DNA of 6,569 bases from Neisseriaceae bacterium (GTDB lineage Bacteria > Pseudomonadota > Gammaproteobacteria > Burkholderiales > Neisseriaceae), in assembly GCA_030151665.1 (NCBI GenBank), contig JASLDB010000275.1, forward strand, positions 1 to 6,569, in the 5' to 3' direction. The position numbers were made by a program, and so were the translations under genes. Under the pieces are notes generated by a model that was not told the DNA's origin, did not search any database, and saw only the letters and a program-made list of their open reading frames with translations. Every line of letters starts with the position of its first letter. The stretch's first letter is position 1. Of the stretch, positions 1 through 5,288 are shown one piece after another.

Positions 1-226
1 GTTGCATAAGTCGATTCACATATTGGCGCACCCCATGTACCAAGACCAATCGCACTCCCAAACTTGCCAGAAGATTAATGTCTTGGGCAAGGGTTAAAAA
101 AGCAGGGGACGCAATAACTTGGCTACTAATGGCTAAGACAATAGTTTTGTCTTTAAGATAGTGAATATATGGCGTGGCTTCGCGAAAAGCACCAACAAAA
201 TGTGGCAGGGTGTTTTGGTGTACCAT
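1..226 (-). CDS. argA: Amino-acid N-acetyltransferase (N-acetylglutamate synthase), N-terminal part, runs off left edge
   Basis: The first 75 codons of a cytoplasmic enzyme that acetylates glutamate with acetyl-CoA, the entry step of arginine biosynthesis. The visible part is the start of the amino-acid-kinase-like domain, which in the family binds arginine for feedback inhibition; the catalytic GNAT domain lies outside the window. Recognition rests on the opening, with FVGAFREATPYI near residues 10-21 followed by DINLLASLGVRLVLVHG, which match the start of Neisseria and E. coli ArgA closely. The ATG at 226 is the only credible start, because an in-frame stop lies about 20 bases upstream with no other ATG, GTG or TTG between. 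It starts 10 bp after the stop of the zinc-ribbon gene and has no clear Shine-Dalgarno sequence, suggesting translational coupling. The E. coli LGGEAI segment reads ISSQVI here; Neisseria also diverges at this site. Identification is strong despite the truncation. Confidence 0.88.
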   Translation of the reverse strand, partial: MVHQNTLPHFVGAFREATPYIHYLKDKTIVLAISSQVIASPAFLTLAQDINLLASLGVRLVLVHGVRQYVNRLMQ

Positions 227-236
227 GTTTTTATGC

Positions 237-1007
237 TTATTTATCTAACACTAAATAGAAAAGTTGTATGATTAATACGATTAAAGCCGTAATAGAAGCA
301 TTCATCCAATTGATTTCATTATTGGTGTATTGATTATTCTTGGTCATGTTTGCCGAGTTCATCTGCCCATTTTCTAGGGTGTACACCATGCTTTTGGAAA
401 CTGGGGTTAATTGATTGCCTTCTTTAATCAGTACAAAAGCATTGTCATCTTGTTGTGTCGTTGCATTCAAGTTGACCAAGTCAAAGACAGGTGCTTTTTT
501 TCCATCGGGAACAACGGCTGCGACCGCTTTTAAGTATTTTTGTGTTAATGCTTCTGTTTCTGGCGAAATAGCGGAATAAGTCGAGGTGGGTTGCTGGACA
601 ACTACTTCGACTTTCTCGTCATTGTTTCGCTTTAAAAAACGACTAAAAATACTGGCTTTTTTCATGACCTTAACAGGCTCTTCTGCCAGTGTTTCTTGAG
701 CTGATCGAGGTTTTAATATCTCGTTTTTTTTGTTTTTATCGTCTTTTACTTTGTGCAATATATTGGCAACACGGTTTTCTGTTTGAATGGGTGTTGGCAT
801 ATCACTAATGGCGGTCACCGAAACCGATGCAGGCGTGACATCAACAGTGGGCTTGACCAAGTTGCCGCGAGCCGCAAAAATTTCGATACACATCTGGCAC
901 ACAATCATGCCCTTGCGATCAACAATTTCTTGATAAGAAGTCAATTGTTGATTTTGGCAATGTGGGCATTTTGCGGTATAAAAAGCATTTTTATTTGCTG
1001 CAGTCAT
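237..1007 (-). CDS. Zinc-ribbon protein with C-terminal membrane anchor (MJ0042/DUF3426-like N-terminus)
   Basis: A 256-residue protein of unknown function. Seen directly: two CxxC knuckles (Cys14/17 and Cys37/40) spaced by 19 residues with the pattern CPHC...GMIVCQMC, typical of the MJ0042-type zinc ribbon that opens DUF3426 proteins. A long polar linker of about 190 residues follows, with a basic patch (KKASIFSRFLKR) and a Thr/Pro-rich part, and then one hydrophobic helix at about residues 233-254 ending in Asp-Lys and the stop. The likely topology is a cytoplasmic zinc ribbon tethered to the inner membrane by its tail. Relatives with DUF3426 normally carry a further domain after this helix, which is absent here. 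The ATG at 1007 is preferred. A TTG at 1040 would add 11 residues, and neither start has a good ribosome-binding site. The gene lies 50 bp after the hydrolase and 10 bp before argA. Function is not assignable. Confidence 0.72.
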   Translation of the reverse strand: MTAANKNAFYTAKCPHCQNQQLTSYQEIVDRKGMIVCQMCIEIFAARGNLVKPTVDVTPASVSVTAISDMPTPIQTENRVANILHKVKDDKNKKNEILKPRSAQETLAEEPVKVMKKASIFSRFLKRNNDEKVEVVVQQPTSTYSAISPETEALTQKYLKAVAAVVPDGKKAPVFDLVNLNATTQQDDNAFVLIKEGNQLTPVSKSMVYTLENGQMNSANMTKNNQYTNNEINWMNASITALIVLIIQLFYLVLDK

Positions 1008-1057
1008 TATCTTGTTCGCTTTTGAGTCAATAATTTCCAAAGGTTGATCTGTTATTA

Positions 1058-1858
1058 TTATAAATCTTCAATGGCATTCATCAAAACTTGGGCACTGCTT
1101 TGCCAGTCACTTTCTAGCATGGCTGCATGGCCTGCTTCATTTATCCAATGAATAGGTCGATTGTAACTGAAGGCCGTTAAACTCACCACTTCTGGCGCCA
1201 CCAAGGCATCTTTTTTTGCACCAATAATTGCGACAGGACAATTTTTCTTAAACCATGGTGCAAAGGGAGAGCCGATAACCAAGTCCATCATTAAACCATA
1301 AGATTCTGATGTCATTTTATCAGCATATCTTTGCAATGTCGTTAAATCATGTGGTTGGTGAAACAACACATCTTGAAATAAGTGAGGTGGCAAGGCTTGG
1401 TTAAATGCATAGGTTTTTCCCATGGTAGCAGTAATAAAAGGATGGTGATACAAACCACCCATTGCCAATGGAATTAAACCTTGTGGCGGTACTGCACACA
1501 TTAACACAGCCCCTTTTAGATGTGTTTGAGTCATCAAGCGTTGCAAAACCAAACCACCCATGGAATGACCAATAACAATCGGTTGTCGACCGGTTTCTTG
1601 GATAATTTGCCCAATAGCCCATTGGGCATCTTCAACATAATGGCTTAATGAAAATTGGTGAATATTGTCCCGACCTTCACTTTGACCATGGCCCCGAAAA
1701 CTCAGTGCCCATGATGAATAACCACGCTTAGCAAACCATGGTAAATAGTTTTCCCAACACCATGCACCCATGAAGATGCCATGTAAAAAGAGCAAAGGGG
1801 GCTTGCTATCATCTAAACTGGCTTTGTGCTGCAATTCAAGTGAATAAGGCAAAATCAT
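1058..1858 (-). CDS. Alpha/beta hydrolase fold protein
   Basis: A 266-residue single-domain alpha/beta hydrolase, probably cytoplasmic, with no signal peptide visible. The oxyanion-loop motif LFLHGIFMG is at residues 23-31, the FRGHGQS strand-loop at 54-60, and the nucleophile elbow GHSMGG at 97-102 with Ser99. The other two triad members are likely Asp217 (GAKKDALV) and His244 (EAGHAAM). The triad is complete and the length is normal, so it should be an active esterase, lipase or related hydrolase. The substrate cannot be read from sequence; lysophospholipase-like or BioH/MenH-like enzymes share this pattern, and no biotin or menaquinone genes are nearby. The ATG at 1858 follows an AGGA ribosome-binding site about 8 bases upstream. 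It begins 68 bp after trpE with no terminator between, so it is probably co-transcribed with trpE. Confidence 0.85.
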   Translation of the reverse strand: MILPYSLELQHKASLDDSKPPLLFLHGIFMGAWCWENYLPWFAKRGYSSWALSFRGHGQSEGRDNIHQFSLSHYVEDAQWAIGQIIQETGRQPIVIGHSMGGLVLQRLMTQTHLKGAVLMCAVPPQGLIPLAMGGLYHHPFITATMGKTYAFNQALPPHLFQDVLFHQPHDLTTLQRYADKMTSESYGLMMDLVIGSPFAPWFKKNCPVAIIGAKKDALVAPEVVSLTAFSYNRPIHWINEAGHAAMLESDWQSSAQVLMNAIEDL

Positions 1859-1926
1859 GTTGTTTCCTGGGTTAAGGTATTGGGGTGAATATTGGCAATG
1901 TTATGTTGCTTTAAACAGACAATCGC

Positions 1927-3393
1927 TTAAACATCCAAACCTGCTTGCACCATTTGGGCAGCAGTAATCACGGCGCGTGCTTTGTTTTGGGTTTCTTGCC
2001 ATTCTGACTCAGGGTCAGAATCCGCAACCACACCCGCACCACTTTGGACGTATAAAATACCATCTTTAATGATGGCAGTGCGAATGGCGATGGCAAAATC
2101 CATGTCACCATTAAAACCCAAATAACCAACAGCACCACCATAGACACCACGTTGAGTGGGTTCTAATTCTTCAATAATTTCCATGGCACGAATTTTGGGT
2201 GCGCCTGATAATGTGCCAGCAGGGAAGGTTGCCGACAAAATTTGCATATTGCTAATGCCTTTTTTTAGTGTACCTTCAACATTGGATACAATGTGCATGA
2301 CATGAGAGTATCGTTCTATGGCCATTTTGTCACTGACTTTTACTGTACCCACTTGGCAAATGCGCCCCAAATCATTGCGTCCTAAATCAATCAGCATTAC
2401 ATGTTCGGCAATTTCTTTTTCATCAGCCAATAAATCTTGTTCAAGTGCCAAATCTTCTACAAGTGTTTTACCACGTAAGCGCGTGCCCGCAATAGGGCGA
2501 ACAATGACTTGTTCTTTTTCTTTTCTCACCAAAATTTCGGGTGAAGCACCCACCACATGAAAATCATCAAAGTGGTAAAAATACATGTATGGAGAAGGGT
2601 TTAATGTTCGCAACGCTCGGTATAGGCTTAACGGATTATCATCAAATGGCATGCTCATTCGTTGAGAAGGAACCACTTGCATGCAGTCACCTGCACTGAT
2701 GTAGTCTCGTACTTTTTGGACAAATCCTTTGAAAACTTCTGCACCCACTTCACTACTGGCTTTTGTTTTATGGCTACCCAAAGACAAAGGCAGTGCCACG
2801 CTTTGACGCAATTGGGTGCGCAAAGTTTCTAAGCGCTCTCTGGCTTTTTGATAACCATCCTCGTCTTCACTATTGGCATAGACAATTAAACTAACCTTGC
2901 CAGATAAATTATCAATGACCGCCAGTTCTTCAGATAGCATCAAAAAAATATCAGGGCTCTGTGTTGGGTTTTCTTTGGCTTTTTGTGCCAAATGGGGTTC
3001 AAAAAATTGAATGGATTCATAACCAAAATAACCCACCAAGCCACCTGTAAATCGTGGCAAATGAGGAATGTCGGGTACGGTGAATTGTTTTTGAAACTGC
3101 TCAATATACGCCAATGGATCGCCAGTTTCTTGGTGAATTATTTCATGATTTTGGTAATGGCTTATGTGTTGCCCTGTGGCTTTGATGTAGGTATGGCAAG
3201 GTAGGCCAATAAAAGAGTAACGACCAAAGCGCTCTCCACCTACAACCGATTCTAGTAGATAGCTAAAGGGTTGATTTGCCAGTTTTAAGTACATAGACAA
3301 AGGGGTGTCTAGATCTGCTAACAGTTCTTGCACCAAGGGGATGCGATTATAACCAGCTGCTTTTTGTTCAAGGTATTGGGCATAAGAAATCAT
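1927..3393 (-). CDS. trpE: Anthranilate synthase component I
   Basis: A 488-residue cytoplasmic enzyme that converts chorismate to anthranilate, using ammonia from its glutaminase partner TrpG; this is the first committed step of tryptophan synthesis. The N-terminal domain carries the tryptophan feedback site, LLES at residues 46-49 and GRYSFIG at 57-63. The chorismate-binding domain follows, with PSPYMYF 266-272, GASPEIL 282-288, RPIAGTRLRG 299-308, DEKEIAEHVMLIDLGRND 324-341, FPAGTLSGAPKIRAMEII 390-407, GGAVGYLG 419-426 and the acidic motif SGAGVVADSDPESEWQE 451-467. All family motifs are intact, and the wording is very close to Neisseria TrpE. It is a full-length TrpE, not PabB or a TrpE-TrpG fusion. 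The ATG at 3393 has AAGG about 10 bases upstream. No trpG, trpD or trpC is adjacent. A promoter and the recA terminator lie immediately upstream, so it probably heads a unit with the next three genes. Confidence 0.96.
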   Translation of the reverse strand: MISYAQYLEQKAAGYNRIPLVQELLADLDTPLSMYLKLANQPFSYLLESVVGGERFGRYSFIGLPCHTYIKATGQHISHYQNHEIIHQETGDPLAYIEQFQKQFTVPDIPHLPRFTGGLVGYFGYESIQFFEPHLAQKAKENPTQSPDIFLMLSEELAVIDNLSGKVSLIVYANSEDEDGYQKARERLETLRTQLRQSVALPLSLGSHKTKASSEVGAEVFKGFVQKVRDYISAGDCMQVVPSQRMSMPFDDNPLSLYRALRTLNPSPYMYFYHFDDFHVVGASPEILVRKEKEQVIVRPIAGTRLRGKTLVEDLALEQDLLADEKEIAEHVMLIDLGRNDLGRICQVGTVKVSDKMAIERYSHVMHIVSNVEGTLKKGISNMQILSATFPAGTLSGAPKIRAMEIIEELEPTQRGVYGGAVGYLGFNGDMDFAIAIRTAIIKDGILYVQSGAGVVADSDPESEWQETQNKARAVITAAQMVQAGLDV

Positions 3394-3431
3394 ATGGCTC
3401 GCCTTTGTAGAATTTAAAATGATTAAAACAC

Positions 3432-3459
3432 ATTATTTTGTTTTTGGCTGTATTACCAA
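3432..3459 (-). promoter_or_regulatory. Putative sigma-70 promoter for trpE
   Basis: On the minus strand TTGGTA (3454-3459) is followed after 16 bases by AATAAT (3432-3437), matching 4/6 and 5/6 of the sigma-70 consensus. Transcription would start near 3425, giving a leader of about 30 nt. That leaves no room for a trp leader peptide or attenuator. The site sits between the recA terminator and trpE, where a promoter is needed. It is prediction by eye only. Confidence 0.35.
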
Positions 3460-3471
3460 TCAAACCAATAT

Positions 3472-3509
3472 AAAAAAAAGCTGCTAGTTTATTGCTAGCA
3501 GCTTTTTTT
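3472..3509 (-). terminator. Intrinsic terminator of recA
   Basis: A perfect inverted repeat has arms at 3473-3487 and 3495-3509. An 8-bp GC-containing core (GCTGCTAG / CTAGCAGC) is extended by seven A-T pairs around a 7-base loop. On the minus strand the hairpin ends in an eight-U run (3472-3479) and begins 14 bases after the recA stop. The A and T runs on both sides make it look bidirectional, but no plus-strand gene converges on it. Confidence 0.9.
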
Positions 3510-3522
3510 AGGTCAGGTTGGA

Positions 3523-4611
3523 TTATTCTTTTGGTTCTTCACCATCGGTATCATCTAACTTGCCTTCTGTAATCTCAATATTAACACCCACTTCGGCGCG
3601 AATTTTGCGATCAATCTCGGCTGCTATTTCAGGATTTTCCTTTAGCCAAGTACGGGTATTGTCTTTACCCTGGCCAATTTTTTGGTCATTGTAGCTATAC
3701 CAAGCGCCTGATTTTTGTACAAAACCCAGTTTGACACCCAGATCAATCAATTCACCTTCAAAACTAATGCCTTGACCGTACAAAATATCGAATTCGGCTT
3801 GGCGAAATGGTGGTGCAACTTTGTTTTTAATGACTTTAATGCGGGTTTCATTGCCCAACACTTCATCGCCTTTTTTGATTTGGCCAATACGGCGAATGTC
3901 CAAACGAACAGAAGAGTAGAACTTCAATGCATTACCACCCGTGGTGGTTTCTGGACTACCAAACATCACACCAATTTTCATGCGGATTTGGTTGATGAAT
4001 ACAACCAATGTGTTGGTTTTTTTGATGTTGCCTGTTAGTTTGCGCAAGGCTTGGCTCATTAGGCGGGCTTGTAAACCCACATGGCTGTCACCCATTTCGC
4101 CTTCAATCTCTGCTTTGGGCACCAATGCTGCCACAGAGTCAATGACAATCATGTCGACGCCACTAGAGCGTACCAACATGTCACAAATTTCCAAAGCTTG
4201 TTCACCAGTATCTGGCTGTGATACCAATAAGTCTTCTACCTTAACATCCAATTTACGGGCATAAATTGGGTCAAAAGCATTCTCAGCATCAATAAAGGCG
4301 CAAATGCCGCCTGCTTTTTGGCATTGTGCAATGGCTTCTAAGCACAAAGTGGTTTTACCTGATGATTCCGGACCAAAGATTTCAACAATACGGCCGCGTG
4401 GCAAACCACCAACACCCAAAGCCAAATCCAAGCCCAATGAGCCTGTGGAAATGACATCTAATGTTTCGTCTTTTTGGCTGCCGTCCATTTTCATGATAGA
4501 GCCTTTGCCAAATTGTTTTTCAATTTGGGCTAAGGCAGCGGTTAAGGCTTTGCTTTTTTCTTCAGCAGTGGATGCTTTAACGACTGCTGCTTTGTTTTTT
4601 TCATTTGACAT
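3523..4611 (-). CDS. recA: Recombinase RecA
   Basis: A 362-residue DNA-dependent ATPase that forms filaments on single-stranded DNA and drives strand exchange, recombinational repair and recombination of DNA taken up by transformation. Visible motifs are Walker A GPESSGKT at 80-87, the catalytic glutamate Glu110 in DAEN, Walker B MIVIDSV at 154-160, loop L1 around 168-179 (EIEGEMGDSHVG), the NQIRMK switch with Gln208, loop L2 at about 214-234 (GSPETTTGGNALK), and an acidic C-terminal tail. The whole core and the tail (ITEGKLDDTDGEEPKE) resemble Neisseria RecA. Two oddities: residue 111, normally His after the catalytic Glu, is Asn; and about 14 Lys/Ala-rich residues precede the usual start (EEKSKALTAALAQIEKQFGKG). 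The ATG at 4611 has an AAAGAG ribosome-binding site. It has its own promoter and terminator, so it is probably monocistronic. Confidence 0.98.
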   Translation of the reverse strand: MSNEKNKAAVVKASTAEEKSKALTAALAQIEKQFGKGSIMKMDGSQKDETLDVISTGSLGLDLALGVGGLPRGRIVEIFGPESSGKTTLCLEAIAQCQKAGGICAFIDAENAFDPIYARKLDVKVEDLLVSQPDTGEQALEICDMLVRSSGVDMIVIDSVAALVPKAEIEGEMGDSHVGLQARLMSQALRKLTGNIKKTNTLVVFINQIRMKIGVMFGSPETTTGGNALKFYSSVRLDIRRIGQIKKGDEVLGNETRIKVIKNKVAPPFRQAEFDILYGQGISFEGELIDLGVKLGFVQKSGAWYSYNDQKIGQGKDNTRTWLKENPEIAAEIDRKIRAEVGVNIEITEGKLDDTDGEEPKE

Positions 4612-4688
4612 ATTCGCTCTTTATACGGAAAGGGTCGACAGATTGGATAGATACAATAACACGCGTAGCATTATTTTTCGAGTGTTTT

Positions 4689-4718
4689 ACTATAAGATAT
4701 ATTGTATCAAAAAATCAA
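4689..4718 (-). promoter_or_regulatory. Putative sigma-70 promoter and untranslated leader of recA
   Basis: On the minus strand TTGATT (4713-4718) is followed after 18 bases by TATAGT (4689-4694), a 5/6 match to the -10 consensus; TTATAG one base upstream is an alternative. Transcription would start near 4682, leaving a leader of about 70 nt before the ATG at 4611. No CTGT-N8-ACAG LexA operator is visible between 4612 and 4743, consistent with the reported lack of LexA-type SOS control in Neisseria. The rest of this 184-bp gap holds the neighbouring gene's terminator and nothing else recognisable. Confidence 0.45.
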
Positions 4719-4737
4719 GATTGGCGTATCATAGAAT

Positions 4738-4768
4738 AAAAAAAAGCCTGAATTATTTTTTCAGGCTT
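4738..4768 (-). terminator. Intrinsic terminator of the small membrane protein gene
   Basis: Inverted repeat AAGCCTGAA (4744-4752) and TTCAGGCTT (4760-4768) form a 9-bp stem around a 7-base loop. On the minus strand it is followed by a U-run (4738-4745). It begins 27 bases after the stop codon at 4796. The arms contain AGCCTGAA, which resembles the end of some Neisseriaceae DNA uptake sequences, and inverted uptake sequences are known to double as terminators in that family. Confidence 0.85.
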
Positions 4769-4795
4769 GTTTTTATTGAATAAAATGTGTTGGGT

Positions 4796-5212
4796 TTATG
4801 GTGTGGGATTTTGGATATTGACTTGTTTTCTGCTATGGCTGATTTTCCAAGAAATGCCATAACCAATCAACACAGGCAATATTGCCATGATGATTTTAAA
4901 TGTCCATGTAGCATACCAAGGTTTAACCAGTAATAGAGCGTCTTGACCTGTTGCCATTACAAAATCTTTGGCTGGTAGCCAGTCTAGCATCGGCCACCAA
5001 CAAGCAACCAATAAACCCAAGAAAATTGGCCAAACATAACCCAGCCAAGCTTTTTGCCAAAATTTAAAGGTGATAAAGCACCAAATAATGGTCAAAGTTG
5101 TAATCAATAACGTGATGGGCATTGGCGCAGCGGCCGAATAAGCCAAATAAAACGTCAAAATAACCCACAAAACACCAATAATTCCAAAAATGAACTCTTC
5201 AGGCTTGCGCAT
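4796..5212 (-). CDS. Uncharacterised four-helix inner-membrane protein
   Basis: A 138-residue protein I do not recognise. Hydrophobicity shows four likely membrane helices at about residues 7-28, 31-50, 55-76 and 104-123, with an extramembrane segment of about 27 residues between helices 3 and 4. The tail is short and basic to polar (KISHSRKQVNIQNPTP). It is rich in tryptophan (11 of 138), mostly near helix ends. The positive charges at the N-terminus (MRK) and at the C-terminus (KISHSRK) suggest both ends are cytoplasmic. No catalytic motif, signal peptide or cysteine pair is evident. The ATG at 5212 follows a near-perfect AGGAG ribosome-binding site 7 bases upstream, and the gene ends in a clean terminator, so it is almost certainly expressed. 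It sits between recB and recA, but nothing in its sequence links it to DNA repair. Confidence 0.85.
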   Translation of the reverse strand: MRKPEEFIFGIIGVLWVILTFYLAYSAAAPMPITLLITTLTIIWCFITFKFWQKAWLGYVWPIFLGLLVACWWPMLDWLPAKDFVMATGQDALLLVKPWYATWTFKIIMAILPVLIGYGISWKISHSRKQVNIQNPTP

Positions 5213-5237
5213 TGTTTTCTCCTAAGCGTTATCATTT

Positions 5238-5266
5238 AATATACCGTAAACACTTTGTTTTGCCTA
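5238..5266 (-). promoter_or_regulatory. Putative promoter for the small membrane protein gene
   Basis: On the minus strand TAGGCA (5261-5266) and TATATT (5238-5243) are separated by 17 bases, matching 4/6 and 5/6 of the sigma-70 hexamers. The start would lie near 5231, giving a leader of about 19 nt that contains the AGGAG ribosome-binding site. No terminator for recB is visible in this 76-bp gap, so read-through from recB is also possible. Confidence 0.35.
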
Positions 5267-5288
5267 TTCTAGCATTAGTGTGTTTGCT

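Noticed and set aside
1008..1040. TTG start adding 11 residues to the zinc-ribbon protein
   Set aside because: No ribosome-binding site precedes it, the added residues precede the conserved zinc ribbon without resemblance to relatives, and an ATG is available at 1007.
2929..2940. ATGCTATCTGAA on the minus strand, 10 of 12 like the Eikenella-type uptake sequence
   Set aside because: It encodes MLSE in trpE, a segment shared with Neisseria TrpE, and no second copy was seen in the window, so chance is the better explanation.
3394..3431. Possible trp leader peptide or attenuator ahead of trpE
   Set aside because: The predicted leader is only about 30 nt, with no Trp codon run and no hairpin; the nearby hairpin belongs to recA.
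3715..4264. Two overlapping plus-strand open frames inside recA
   Set aside because: Both are antisense shadows of the conserved RecA core; the translations show no recognisable domain.
4304..4783. 159-codon plus-strand open frame opposite the recA start and its promoter
   Set aside because: It lies almost wholly antisense to well-supported recA codons, has no family resemblance, and its end runs through the neighbouring gene's terminator.
5248..5285. AAACAC / GTGTTT inverted pair after recB as a recB terminator
   Set aside because: Only 6 bp of AT-rich stem with a 26-base loop and no U-run; too weak to support a terminator.
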